Source of the DNA: Streptomyces vietnamensis
GTDB lineage: Bacteria; Actinomycetota; Actinomycetes; Streptomycetales; Streptomycetaceae
Length of the DNA: 64,000 nucleotides
NCBI RefSeq assembly: GCF_000830005.1
Contig: NZ_CP010407.1
Coordinates: 4,778,001-4,842,000, forward strand
Reading direction: 5' to 3'
Shown here: positions 25,732 to 38,393 of the stretch, in pieces
How the letters are laid out: every line of letters starts with the position of its first letter
Numbering within the stretch: position 1 is the stretch's first letter
Made by a program: the position numbers and the translations under genes
Notes under the pieces: model-generated
The model's input: the letters and a program-made list of their open reading frames with translations, nothing else
Told to the model about the DNA's origin: nothing
Databases searched by the model: none

Positions 25732-25821
25732 GTGGATCCGAAGACCCGAAACCGAATCATGGCCGGCGTGCTCGTACTGATGTTCGCGATTATCGCGGTG
25801 ACCTCCCTGGTCGGTCGGTAA
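25732..25821 (+). CDS. 29-residue single-helix membrane peptide
   Basis: GTG at 25732 opens a 29-codon frame: a basic start (DPKTRNRIMAG), a single hydrophobic helix (VLVLMFAIIAVTSLVG) and a final Arg. This KTRNR-helix layout recurs as a small conserved membrane peptide in Streptomyces genomes, as far as I recall. It lies 9 bases after thpR, so it may be part of that transcript. Function unknown. Confidence 0.55.
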   Translation: MDPKTRNRIMAGVLVLMFAIIAVTSLVGR

Positions 25822-25852
25822 CCCTCCGTACCCACGTCGTGGGAAGGCTCTT

Positions 25853-25872
25853 GCTTCGAGTGCGCTCCAAGC
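25853..25872. promoter_or_regulatory. MerR-type palindrome before the aldo/keto reductase
   Basis: GCTTCGAGTGCGCTCCAAGC is a near-perfect 8+8 dyad separated by four bases, located 16 bases before the aldo/keto reductase start. Its shape and place resemble operators of MerR-type regulators, which sit in an unusually long promoter spacer. No MerR gene is in the neighbourhood. Confidence 0.5.
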
Positions 25873-25888
25873 AGTTGGCTTGACGCCC

Positions 25889-26878
25889 ATGGAGTACACG
25901 CAGCTCGGACGCACCGGACTCAAGGTCAGCCGACTCGTCCTCGGCACGATGAACTTCGGACCGCAGACGGACGAAGCCACCAGCCACGCCATCATGGACA
26001 CCGCCCTCGACGCGGGACTCAACTTCTTCGACACCGCGAACGTGTACGGGTGGGCGGAGAACAAGGGGCGCACGGAGTCGATCATCGGCTCCTGGTTCGC
26101 CAAGGGCGACGGTCGCCGTGACCGTACGGTCCTCGCCACCAAGGTGTACGGGAACATGGGCCCCGACGGCGAGGCCTGGCCCAACCACGACAAGCTCTCC
26201 GCGCTCAACATCCGGCGGGCCGTGGAGGCCAGCCTCAAGCGGCTCGGGACCGATTACATCGATCTCTACCAGTTCCATCACGTCGACCGGGCCACTCCTT
26301 TCGAGGAGATCTGGCAGGCCGTCGACGTGCTGATCCAGCAGGGGAAGGTGCTGTACGCCGGCTCCTCGAACTTCCCCGGATACAAGATCGCCCAGGCCAA
26401 CGAGGTCGCCGCCCGGCGCGGCTCGGTCGGGCTCGTCAGCGAGCAGTGCCTCTACAACCTCTTCGAGCGCCGCGCCGAGATGGAGGTCATCCCGGCCGCG
26501 CAGGAGTACGGCCTCGGCGTCATCCCCTGGTCGCCGCTGCACGGCGGTCTGCTCGGCGGCGTCCTGAAGAAGGAAGCCGAGGGCAAGCGGCGCACCGAGG
26601 GGCGCGCGGCGGCCACGCTCGCCGACCCGGCGGCGCGGGCGCAGCTCCAGGCCTACGAGGACCTGCTCGACAAGCACGGCCTCCAGCCGGGCGAGACCGC
26701 TCTGGCCTGGCTGCTGACCCGGCCCGGCGTCACCGGCCCGATCGTCGGGCCCCGTACGCCGGAGCAGCTGGCGGGCGCGCTGCGCGCCCTGGAGCTTGAG
26801 CTGAGCGAGGAGGTCCTCGGCGGTCTCGACGAGATCTTCCCGGGCCCGGGGCCTTCCCCGGAGGCCTTCGCCTGGTGA
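25889..26878 (+). CDS. Aldo/keto reductase
   Basis: A 329-residue AKR. The TIM-barrel signature is complete: LGRTGLKVSRLVLGTMNFG start, the DTANVYG strand with catalytic Asp and Tyr, KVYG with the catalytic Lys, QFHHVD with the catalytic His, and a C-terminal VGPRTPEQL NADPH-binding segment. It probably reduces aldehydes or ketones with NADPH; the substrate is unknown. A MerR-type palindrome lies just upstream. Downstream is a short tandem-repeat tract shared with the convergent MarR gene. Confidence 0.9.
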   Translation: MEYTQLGRTGLKVSRLVLGTMNFGPQTDEATSHAIMDTALDAGLNFFDTANVYGWAENKGRTESIIGSWFAKGDGRRDRTVLATKVYGNMGPDGEAWPNHDKLSALNIRRAVEASLKRLGTDYIDLYQFHHVDRATPFEEIWQAVDVLIQQGKVLYAGSSNFPGYKIAQANEVAARRGSVGLVSEQCLYNLFERRAEMEVIPAAQEYGLGVIPWSPLHGGLLGGVLKKEAEGKRRTEGRAAATLADPAARAQLQAYEDLLDKHGLQPGETALAWLLTRPGVTGPIVGPRTPEQLAGALRALELELSEEVLGGLDEIFPGPGPSPEAFAW

Positions 26879-26955
26879 CCTCTTCCTCAGGGGTTCTTCC
26901 TGGGGGCTCTTCCTAGGGGTTCTTCCTGGGGCCCTTCCTAAGGGCTCTTCCTAGG
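26878..26955. repeat. Short tandem repeats at convergent gene ends
   Basis: Six or seven copies of a ~15-bp unit (TTCCTAGGGGTTC, CTTCCTGGGGGCT and variants) fill the space between the aldo/keto reductase stop and the marR stop. The marR stop codon itself (CTA on this strand) lies within a unit, so the array extends the 3' end of that gene. Confidence 0.75.
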
Positions 26956-27490
26956 GCGCTCCCAGCCAGCTCGTGGCGTCCAGGCGGAACGCCGTCTCCT
27001 CGGGGACGACGTTCCGCAGGGCCGCCTCCATGTCCCGGACGCGGTCCGCGCCGAGGACCGCGACCCACTCAGCCCGCAGGTCGTCGAAGATCGCGGCGGA
27101 GCGGGCGAGGGCCTCGTATCCGCGCGGGGTGAGCCGGACGAGTTTGCGGCGCGCGTCGGCGGGGTCGTCGGCGCGCTCGGCGTAGCCGACGGCGAGCAGC
27201 CGGTCGACGGTCTTGCCCGCCGCCTGCTTGGAGACGCCGAGGCGCCGGCCGATGTCGCTGGCGGTGGCGCCGTGGACCCCGATGGCCTGCATGGCGAAGC
27301 CGTGGGCCGGGCGCATGTCGGGGTGGCCCTCGTCGGCCAGGCGGGCGTGCAGCTGCTCGATGAGGGTGCGGAAGCCGCCGAAGAGGAGCAGGGGCAGCTC
27401 GTATCCCGGGGTGTCGCGGGGCACCCCCTTGCCCGAATCGACAACCTGGTTTACGTTTTCTCCAGCGACATGGTCAACCATGTTGTCCAT
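26951..27490 (-). CDS. MarR-family regulator
   Basis: A ~179-residue winged-helix regulator: GYELPLLLFGGFRTLIEQLH N-terminal helix, the wHTH GVHGATASDIGRRLGVSKQAAGKTVDRLLAVGYAE and a wing (DDPADARRKLVR). A ~60-residue helical C-terminus completes the dimerisation region. The ATG at 27490 lies inside a palindromic site; a start a few codons later is possible because no good ribosome-binding site is visible. It is divergent from an AhpD-like gene that it probably represses. Confidence 0.82.
   Translation of the reverse strand: MDNMVDHVAGENVNQVVDSGKGVPRDTPGYELPLLLFGGFRTLIEQLHARLADEGHPDMRPAHGFAMQAIGVHGATASDIGRRLGVSKQAAGKTVDRLLAVGYAERADDPADARRKLVRLTPRGYEALARSAAIFDDLRAEWVAVLGADRVRDMEAALRNVVPEETAFRLDATSWLGAP
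27443..27488. promoter_or_regulatory. MarR operator region (repeated CAACC-x-GGTT dyads)
   Basis: The intergenic region holds AACCTGGTT, then ACATGGTCAACCATGT (27468-27483, 14 of 16 palindromic) and overlapping GTCAACCATGTTGTC. Repeated CAACC/GGTT arms around both divergent starts suggest MarR binding that shuts off both genes. Confidence 0.55.
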
Positions 27491-27511
27491 TCTAGTTCTG
27501 GGGGATCCGCG

Positions 27512-27934
27512 TTGTCCGCAACCATCGACATGTCCGCCCGTATCTCTTCCGCCGCCGCCCTCCTCAAGAAAACCTCCCCGGAGACCCTCGACGGCTTCCT
27601 CAAGCTCGGCGCGATCTTCGAGTCCACCACCCTCGACCCGCACTCCCGCGAGACCGTCATCCTCACCGTCGCCGAACGCAACCAGTGCCACCTCTGCGTC
27701 GACATGCACGAGGCCAAGATGGCCGCCCTCGGCCCGGCCCCCGACGCCGAACGCCTCGCCGCCGTCCGGGCGTTCACCCTCCGCGTCCTCGCCTCCTCCG
27801 GCGCGGTGAGCGACGAGGAACTCGCCGCCTTCGAGAAGGCCGGCTACACCCGGCGCAACGCCCTGGAGGTCGTCCTCGGCATCGGTACGTACACCGTCTC
27901 CACCTTCGCCAACCGGCTCGTCCGCGCCGCCTGA
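27512..27934 (+). CDS. Carboxymuconolactone decarboxylase / AhpD-like protein
   Basis: A 140-residue all-helical protein of the CMD/AhpD superfamily. The active-site motif NQCHLCVDMH (C-x2-C-x3-H) marks the peroxidase-coupled AhpD-like branch rather than true carboxymuconolactone decarboxylases. It probably takes part in peroxide or disulphide chemistry, or in a reaction induced by the ligand of the divergent MarR. TTG 27512 follows GGGGGA at proper distance; ATG 27530 is an alternative. Confidence 0.78.
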   Translation: MSATIDMSARISSAAALLKKTSPETLDGFLKLGAIFESTTLDPHSRETVILTVAERNQCHLCVDMHEAKMAALGPAPDAERLAAVRAFTLRVLASSGAVSDEELAAFEKAGYTRRNALEVVLGIGTYTVSTFANRLVRAA

Positions 27935-27948
27935 CCCGTCAGGCGGCG
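27925..27948. terminator. Hairpin containing two convergent stop codons
   Basis: CGCCGCCTGACC / CGTCAGGCGGCG is a 12-bp inverted repeat (11 of 12 paired). The TGA of the AhpD-like gene and the TGA of the opposing SGNH gene lie symmetrically within it, giving a compact bidirectional terminator. Confidence 0.6.
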
Positions 27949-28619
27949 TACGGGCCGCCCACGCCCCACGCCTGGTGCATCGCGTCGGCGAACGCCGCCG
28001 CCAGCTTGTGCTCCCCGGTGGGGCCCGGGTGAGTGCCGTCGTACGTGTCCTCCCGCAGGTCGTACGACTCCGGGACCGTCGCCAGGAGCAGCGGCGAGGC
28101 CGCCGTGTCCAGGTCGGCGACCGCCTTCGCGAGCAGCTCGTTGAAGCGGGCGCACTCGGCGGCGAAGGCGGCGTCGTACCCGGCGCGGACGTTCGGGATG
28201 ACCGGCAGGAGGACCGCCCGGACCTGCGGATTCGCGGCCCGGGCGCCCTCGATGAACGCCCGGACGTTCTCCTCCGTCTGGTCGCTGTTCGTGTAGAAGC
28301 CCAGGTCGATCAGGCCCAGGGAGATCAGCAGCACGTCCGCCCCGGTCGCCGTGACCGTCTCGCCGATCACCGGCGCCATGTGCAGCCAGCCCTCGCCCCA
28401 GCCCGCCAGATGACGCCGGGCGTCGGCGGGGAACGCCGGGTCGGGGTACGCCTCCGAGGCCGGGGCGTCGGCGGCGGGGTCGTACAGACCGGAGCGCGGG
28501 CCGACGATCTCGTACCCGCCGGGGAGCGTCGCCTCCAGGTGCTCCCACATGCGGTAGCGCCAGGTCCAGTCGCCGGCGCGTCCGATGGTCATGCTGTCGC
28601 CGACGAACAGAAAACGCAT
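27939..28619 (-). CDS. SGNH/GDSL-family hydrolase
   Basis: A 226-residue cytoplasmic esterase/lipase of the SGNH fold. The nucleophile block is FVGDSMTIG (GDSx, residues ~6-11), the oxyanion block includes LLISLGLIDLG and the catalytic pair is in DGTHPGPTGEHKLA (Asp-x2-His). No signal peptide is present, so it acts inside the cell or on a soluble ester. ATG 28619 is preceded by GAAG; a GTG two codons upstream is also possible. It converges with the AhpD-like gene. Confidence 0.85.
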   Translation of the reverse strand: MRFLFVGDSMTIGRAGDWTWRYRMWEHLEATLPGGYEIVGPRSGLYDPAADAPASEAYPDPAFPADARRHLAGWGEGWLHMAPVIGETVTATGADVLLISLGLIDLGFYTNSDQTEENVRAFIEGARAANPQVRAVLLPVIPNVRAGYDAAFAAECARFNELLAKAVADLDTAASPLLLATVPESYDLREDTYDGTHPGPTGEHKLAAAFADAMHQAWGVGGPYAA

Positions 28620-28703
28620 GGTCACATCTTCGCGGACCCGGGCCCGGACCTCGACGTGATCCGGGACACGGGCCTGCTTGCCTGCTGCTTGCCTGGTCCT
28701 TGC

Positions 28704-29561
28704 CTAGTTCAGGAAGGACGCCAGTCGGTCCGCCGTCCACTCCGCGTCGTCGTGCCACGGGAAGTGCCCGGCGCCCGCGAGGACCGCGAGCTCGGACTTC
28801 GGGAACAGGTTCGCGTACGCGGTGGCCGTCGGTACGGGGGTGTTCGCGTCGCCCTCCCCGGCGACGACCAGGACCGGACGGTCGAACTCCGCGAACACCG
28901 CGCGCGTGGCCGCCGGTTCGAAGGCCCCCTCGCTCGCGTAGACGCCGGCGGCCTCCCCGTTCCGCTGCCGCACCATGGCCGCGTTCCGCTCCTGCGCGGC
29001 CTCGTCCCACGTCCCGTGGAAGAACGGCGCGACCGCCTTGAAGGTCTCCGCCGAACCGCGGCCCGCGGCCAGCTCCTCGAGCGCCGCGTACGCCGGACCG
29101 AACCACGGCTCCTCCTCGCGCCACGGCTGCCGTGCCGCCGCGAGCCGCTCCTCGCCCGTCGTGTCGAGCCCGACCGCCGCCGTGCCCGGGGTCAGGAGGA
29201 CGAGGCGCGCCACCCGCTCCGGGTACCGGGCCGTGTACAGCGCGGCCAGGTTCGCGCCCGCCGAGTGTCCGAGGAGGTCGACCGTGTCGAGCCCGAGGTG
29301 CACGCGCAGCGCCTCCACGTCCTCGACGAGCCGGTCGCAGCGGTACGAGGCCGGGTCCTCCGGCACCGCGGAGGCGCCCGTGCCCCGCAGGTCGAGCCGG
29401 ATCAGCGTCCGGTGGGCGTCGAGCCCGCCCAGGTCTTCGAGGTACACGGAGTCCTGCATGGGGCCGCCGGGCAGACAGATCAGCGGGTCGCCGGAACCGG
29501 ACGCGTGGTACGCGAGCAGGGTGCCGTCGGGAGCGGGGAAGGTAGGCATGGGCGCGACCAT
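28704..29561 (-). CDS. Alpha/beta hydrolase (proline iminopeptidase-like)
   Basis: A 285-residue alpha/beta hydrolase of the peptidase S33 type: LPGGPMQDSVYLEDLGG (oxyanion loop), the catalytic elbow GHSAGANLAALY, an acid in AGEGDANTPV and the histidine in GAGHFPWHDD. A cap domain with EEEPWFGPAY lies between residues 150 and 210. The nearest functional names are proline iminopeptidase or epoxide-hydrolase-like, but specificity is unknown. ATG 29561 has GGAG at good distance. Same direction as the SGNH gene, 84 bases upstream of it. Confidence 0.83.
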   Translation of the reverse strand: MVAPMPTFPAPDGTLLAYHASGSGDPLICLPGGPMQDSVYLEDLGGLDAHRTLIRLDLRGTGASAVPEDPASYRCDRLVEDVEALRVHLGLDTVDLLGHSAGANLAALYTARYPERVARLVLLTPGTAAVGLDTTGEERLAAARQPWREEEPWFGPAYAALEELAAGRGSAETFKAVAPFFHGTWDEAAQERNAAMVRQRNGEAAGVYASEGAFEPAATRAVFAEFDRPVLVVAGEGDANTPVPTATAYANLFPKSELAVLAGAGHFPWHDDAEWTADRLASFLN

Positions 29562-29639
29562 GACAGCGGCTCCGATGCTGGTCAAGCGGGTTTCCCCGGG
29601 TTTCCTCGGGTTTCCCGCACACCGTGGCAGGCTTGATCC

Positions 29640-30632
29640 ATGCGATCTGCTCTGTGCGCCCTCGGCGCGGCCGCTGCCCTGGTGCTGCTCCCGGCCGGCC
29701 ATGCCCGTGCCGAAGGGCAGGAACCCGACCGGGACTTCACGATCGAGGACTCCCGGATCACCGAGTCCAGCGGCCTCGCGGCGAGCCGGGCCCACCCCGG
29801 GATCTACTGGACGCACAACGACCAGGACGCGCCCCTGATCTACGGCATCGACTCCCGTACGGGGAAAACCGTCGCGACCCTGACCATGGCCGGGGTCGGC
29901 ACCCCCCGCGACATGGAGGGGATCTCCGTCGGCCCGGACGGCGACATCTACGTCGGCGACATCGGCGACAACCTCGACGGCTCCTGGGACCACGTCTGGA
30001 TCTACCGCTTCCCCGAGCCGGAGACGCTGAAGGACCAGACCGTCCGGGCGAAGCAGTACGTCGTGAAGTACGCCGACGGGGCCCGCAACGCCGAGGCCCT
30101 GATGGTCCATCCGAAGACCGGCCGGGTGTACATCGCGAGCAAGAAGGAGGACGGCGGCGGGCTTTACGCCGGCCCCGAGCACCTCTCCACGTCCGGCACG
30201 AACGTCTTCCGTCGCGTCGGGGAAGTCCCCTGGGTGACGGACGGCGCCTTCTCGCCGGACGGCGACCGGCTCGTCCTGCGCGGCTACTTCATGGCCAAGG
30301 AGTACGCCTGGAAGGACGGCCGCCTCGCCGACGGGGGCACGGCGGTCGGCGCCCCCTTCCAGGGGCAGGCGGAATCGGTGACGTACACGACCGACGGCTC
30401 GGCCTTCATGTTCGGCTCGGAGGGCAAGAACAGCCGGGTGGTGCGGGTGGAGCGGGAGTCCGGGGGGCCTGCGCAGAAGCCGACGGAGACGCCGGGCGGG
30501 ACGCCGAAGTCCCCTACGGCGGGCGATCAGAGCAGCCAGGGCGGGCAGGGGAGCGCGACCACCGGCTTCCTCGTCCTCGCCGGCGCCACCGTCCTCGTGG
30601 TCGGCATCAAGCGCCTGCTCCGGAAGGGATAG
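29640..30632 (+). CDS. Exported beta-propeller-like protein with C-terminal membrane anchor
   Basis: A 330-residue protein. A Sec signal (about residues 1-25, ending HARAEG) is followed by repeated beta blades with GIYWTHNDQD, DMEGISVGPDGDIYVGDIGDN and AEALMVHPKTGRVYIASKK. A Ser/Thr/Gly/Pro-rich linker (residues ~285-310) and a final transmembrane helix with a basic tail (IKRLLRKG) complete it. This is the layout of a surface-anchored beta-propeller of the esterase-like or WD40-like type. Ligand unknown. It is divergent from the upstream hydrolase and ends at a strong hairpin before serC. Confidence 0.72.
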   Translation: MRSALCALGAAAALVLLPAGHARAEGQEPDRDFTIEDSRITESSGLAASRAHPGIYWTHNDQDAPLIYGIDSRTGKTVATLTMAGVGTPRDMEGISVGPDGDIYVGDIGDNLDGSWDHVWIYRFPEPETLKDQTVRAKQYVVKYADGARNAEALMVHPKTGRVYIASKKEDGGGLYAGPEHLSTSGTNVFRRVGEVPWVTDGAFSPDGDRLVLRGYFMAKEYAWKDGRLADGGTAVGAPFQGQAESVTYTTDGSAFMFGSEGKNSRVVRVERESGGPAQKPTETPGGTPKSPTAGDQSSQGGQGSATTGFLVLAGATVLVVGIKRLLRKG

Positions 30633-30645
30633 CCGGAGGGACAGC

Positions 30646-30703
30646 CGAAGGGCCCGGCGCGGACGGTGTCCGGCGCGGACGGTGTCCGGCGCCGGGCCCT
30701 TCG
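30646..30703. terminator. Bidirectional hairpin terminator before serC
   Basis: Arms CGAAGGGCCCGGCGC and GCGCCGGGCCCTTCG pair perfectly across a loop that itself contains a tandem GGACGGTGTCCGGCGC repeat. It stands between the stops of the convergent propeller and serC genes. Confidence 0.8.
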
Positions 30704-30717
30704 TGCGGAACCTGGTG

Positions 30718-35196
<4,479 letters not shown>

Positions 35197-35472
35197 TCAG
35201 TCGAGGGCGAGGTACTCCGCCGGCGGCTCGACCAACTCGGGCCGCTCGACCGGGTATCGGTCGCCGTGGATCGCCAGCATGGCCCAGTGCCACGCCTCGT
35301 CGTGGAAGACGAGACCGCGATGTGGCGTATCGCTGGGCTCGTAGGGATACCAGTCCAGCGCCGCTGCCCAGGCGTCCGACGGTGTCAGGCCGCCGTGATG
35401 CTGCATCGTCCACGCATAGCGACGTCGTTCGCCGTGCAGGCACTCCTCGTACTGGGCTTCGCTCCACGACAT
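35197..35472 (-). CDS. Hypothetical protein (91 aa)
   Basis: A 91-residue soluble protein starting MSWSEAQYEECLHGERRRY, rich in Trp, His and Tyr (SDTPHRGLVFHDEAWHWAML), with no recognised domain. It is in frame with the upstream transposase fragment, so it can also be read as the C-terminal half of a fusion starting at 35697. The internal ATG at 35472 and the change of composition suggest it was an independent gene. Confidence 0.5.
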   Translation of the reverse strand: MSWSEAQYEECLHGERRRYAWTMQHHGGLTPSDAWAAALDWYPYEPSDTPHRGLVFHDEAWHWAMLAIHGDRYPVERPELVEPPAEYLALD

Positions 35473-35697
35473 GTCACGAGACCCTACGACCCGTAGCCGG
35501 TGCCGTTCGTAGACCGTTTCCCACGGTCCGAAGCGTTCCGGCAGGTCACGCCACTGCACCCCAGTCCGTACCCGACACAGGATGCCGTCGATCACCTGGC
35601 GGTGGTCCCGCCGCCGGCCGCACCGGCCGTTGCTCGCGGGCAGGAACGGCCGCAGCCGGTCCCACGCCTCGTCCGTCAAGTCCCCGCGAACGGTCAT
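35473..35697 (-). pseudogene. IS5-type transposase N-terminal fragment
   Basis: About 70 residues match the DUF4096 N-terminus of IS5-family transposases: MTVRGDLTDEAWDRLRPFLP, RRDHRQVIDGILCRVRTGVQW and DLPERFGPWETVYERHRL. The catalytic DDE region is missing; the frame runs on into an unrelated 91-residue protein instead. This is a remnant of insertion-sequence activity within the inverted-repeat segment. Confidence 0.8.
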
Positions 35698-35752
35698 GCT
35701 GCGGAAAACGAGTTCTGCCGTCTGATCAGCACGGCCTACGCTTCCATGGTCG

Positions 35753-36783
35753 ATGACACCGCATCTCCAACGTGACGGGGGTATCGATGTGGAGGTGAAC
35801 AGCGGCAGTGGCCTTGCATCGTGGGAACGGTTGCGTGGCTACGTCTTCCGGCCGTATCGCGGCCACGACGACCATGGCGCGATGGCCGCTGTGCGGCTGG
35901 GCTGTGCCCAGCGGGATCGGGCCGACGCCCGCTCGGTTGTGGAAGGAATCCCGACGGCAGCCGAGATCGCCGAATCCTGCGCCAGACTGGACGACCCATC
36001 CGAGAACCAGGTCCTGGTGGAGCACGACGGTGGCGTCGTCGGCTACTCGACGATCAGGTGGTGGCACGAGCGGGACGGGACATGGCTGTACCTGCACCGC
36101 GGCTACCTGCTGCCCGAGCACCGCGGCCAGGGCATCGGCTCGGCCATGCTCAACTGGGCAGAAAGCCGTATCCGCCAGCTCGTGCAGCAGCATGGAACCG
36201 CGCAGACGGCCGTGATCGGCGCGAACGCCATGGCCTCCGAACAGGAGGCAACGGCGCTGCTGCTCGAAACGGGATACCGGCGTGTCTTCAGCCTGGTGGA
36301 GCTGGAGCTGTCCGATCTGCGACAGCTCTCCGACGGCAAGCCGTTGCCGGCCGGCATCCGAGTCGGTGCGGTCGATCCGAGCAGCTACCGTGCGGCCTGG
36401 AAGACGGTCGTTGATTCGTATGCGGATGCCGCCTTCACCCAGAGGTGGACGTTCGAGAGCTTCCTCGCCACTGCCGCCCCGACCTGCTGGCGGGCCGCTT
36501 GGGACGGGGAGAGTATGGCCGGGGTCGCCTTGTGCTCCATCGTCGGCACGACCCCGCTGTGGGCGAAGTCGAAGAACTGAGCGTCCGGGCAGAGTCGAGG
36601 CGTCTGGGACTTGGGCGGGCCCTGCTGCTGGACGGGCTGCGATGTCTTCGCGAGCACGGTGCGGAGACCGCCCGGTTGTACACCGGGACTGCGAATCCGC
36701 ACCGGTCCTACGACCTCTACGAGAGCGTAGGGTTCCGGCGCCAGAACGAGCACGTCCGCTACCGCAAGCCGGTCGCTGTCTGA
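35753..36783 (+). pseudogene. Tandem GNAT acetyltransferase, frameshifted
   Basis: The first frame (35753-36580) contains a complete GNAT domain with LLPEHRGQGIGSAMLNWAESR (acetyl-CoA loop) and the start of a second domain, but stops after GTTPLWAKSKN. The next frame, from about 36555, continues with VEELSVRAESRRLGLGRALL (a second acetyl-CoA loop) and NPHRSYDLYESVGFRRQNEH, the expected C-terminus. A single-base indel near 36,540-36,575 therefore splits a two-domain acetyltransferase of about 343 residues. It lies inside the inverted-repeat segment. It may be a true pseudogene or a sequencing error. Confidence 0.8.
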
Positions 36784-36997
36784 CTTCCAGCGTCAGCGAC
36801 GGGATCACGTCGGTGATGTTGAACTGGCCGAAGTGGGACTCGTGCAGGAAGCGGTCGACGTTTTCGGCCTTCTCGGACCGTTGGCCCTCTGTAATCCACG
36901 CCAGGAGCCTCTTCGACGCTCCGTGACCGGACGGAGCAGCCGCCGGCGATCGAGTGCACCGACATCCTCGCGGCCAAGACCCCCAGCGGTTCCCTCT
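36784..36997. other. Non-coding gap inside the inverted-repeat segment
   Basis: Between the GNAT relic and the right repeat arm there is a stretch with no supported gene. A leftward open reading has SEKAENVDRFLHESHFGQFN and DVIPSLTLEVRQ, which looks protein-like but is open-ended and without a recognised domain; it may be a gene fragment. Confidence 0.4.
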
Positions 36998-37414
36998 CCA
37001 CCCACCGGGAGTGACCAGCGGGGCCTGAAGCCCGACCACGCGACGGCCGCAACCCGCTATGCCGACCCGGGCCGCCCCATTCAACTGCCGCGCGACCCCA
37101 CCCAGGGAAACGGTCCCACCCACCCCTGCCACGAGCCGAGCCCCCACCCACCGGCCCGCGCAGCCGGCACCCGCCCGGCCGATGCCCGGCCTCGCCACCA
37201 CCCCCGCACCTGCCATCCGCCTACGGCGGGACGCGTCCCCGGTGTCCCCGCGTGGACCCCCGCCCCCGGCCGCCCTCCGAGAGGTCTTTCGCGCCTGGAG
37301 GTGCCGGGTCAAGGGTGGGCGCAGCCCATCGCGCAGCGACGCCGGAGGCGCCCTTGACGCGGCGCCGGAAGGTGCGACTCTCGGAAAGAGGGCGGCCGCG
37401 CCAGAAGCCCACGA
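36998..37414. repeat. Right arm of the ~420-bp inverted repeat
   Basis: The reverse complement of 34772-35192, with scattered substitutions and small indels. Apparent open frames within it have no support in either arm. It ends about 150 bases before the XRE regulator start, so the promoter of that gene probably lies between 37415 and 37562. Confidence 0.85.
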
Positions 37415-37562
37415 GGGTGGATACGCCGGTGCCGCCCGGCTCGCTTTCATGCGCCCGAGGATCCAAGTTCCTTCGAACGAGGGGCAGTTACCCGATTTCG
37501 GACCTTTCGCGGGCGGTGCCCCGTTACTGTCGGCAGCAGCCGACATTGGGGGTGACCGCTTC

Positions 37563-38393
37563 GTGGTCAACATCCGTAGCCTTGACCCGTCCGCCTCGCC
37601 GCTGGACTACTACGGATCCGAACTCCGCCGCCTCAGAGAGGACTCCGGGCTCAGCCAGAGCCAGCTCGGTGCCGTCGTCTTCTGTACGGGTTCGCTGATC
37701 GGCCAGATCGAGACGGCGAAGAAGGTCCCGACGCGGGAGTTCTCGGAGCGGATCGACGCGGCGCTGATGACGGGCGGGTTCTTCACGCGGCTGGTGGGGC
37801 TGGTGCTGCGGAGCCAGTTGCCGACGTGGTTCCAGGAGTTCGCCGAGCTGGAGGCGAAGGCGGCGTACATCTCGACGTACCAGTCGCAGATGATCTACGG
37901 GCTGCTCCAGACGGAGGCGTACGCGCGGGCGGTACTGAGCGTCGAGCAGACCGATCGCCTGGAAGAGATGCTCGCCGGTCGCATGGAGCGGCAGCGAATC
38001 CTGCAAGGTGCGCATCCACCGATGCTCTGCGTGGTGCTCGACGAGGCCGCGCTGCGCCGGGAGATCGGTGGGCAGGAGGTTATGCGGGCGCAGCTGGAGC
38101 ACCTGCTGAGTTTCGGCAGCGAACCGTGGGTGCAGATCCAGGTTCTGCCGAACACGGTGGGGGAGCACCCGGGTCTGCTTGGTTCATTCACCCTTCTGAG
38201 GTTCGAGAAAGACCCTGACCTTTTCTACTGCGAGAGCTACGACTCGGGGCACATGACCGTCAATTCCCACGTGATCAGGGAACGTTCCTTCGGATACGCT
38301 CGCCTGCAGGCGATGGCCGCCTCCCCGAAGGAGTCGGCCGAGCTGATCGCGCGCGTCATGGAGGAACGATATGGACCCGGTGCAGTGGCGTAA
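37563..38393 (+). CDS. XRE-family regulator with DUF5753 domain
   Basis: A 276-residue regulator. Residues ~15-75 form an XRE/Cro helix-turn-helix (ELRRLREDSGLSQSQLGAVV, SLIGQIETAKKVPTREFSER) and the remaining 200 residues match DUF5753 (LEAKAAYISTYQSQMIYGLLQTEAYAR, VLPNTVGEHPGLLGSFTLL). Such proteins are always next to a DUF397 partner in Streptomyces, as here, where the partner overlaps its 3' end. A GTG start at 37563 with GGGGGTGA upstream avoids including the inverted-repeat arm. It may form a regulator/anti-regulator or toxin-antitoxin-like pair; function is usually unknown. Confidence 0.85.
   Translation: MVNIRSLDPSASPLDYYGSELRRLREDSGLSQSQLGAVVFCTGSLIGQIETAKKVPTREFSERIDAALMTGGFFTRLVGLVLRSQLPTWFQEFAELEAKAAYISTYQSQMIYGLLQTEAYARAVLSVEQTDRLEEMLAGRMERQRILQGAHPPMLCVVLDEAALRREIGGQEVMRAQLEHLLSFGSEPWVQIQVLPNTVGEHPGLLGSFTLLRFEKDPDLFYCESYDSGHMTVNSHVIRERSFGYARLQAMAASPKESAELIARVMEERYGPGAVA

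Noticed and set aside
37059..37562. Upstream extension of the XRE gene by ~170 codons
   Set aside because: It lies in the inverted-repeat arm, which is non-coding in the other copy; the GTG at 37563 has a good ribosome-binding site.
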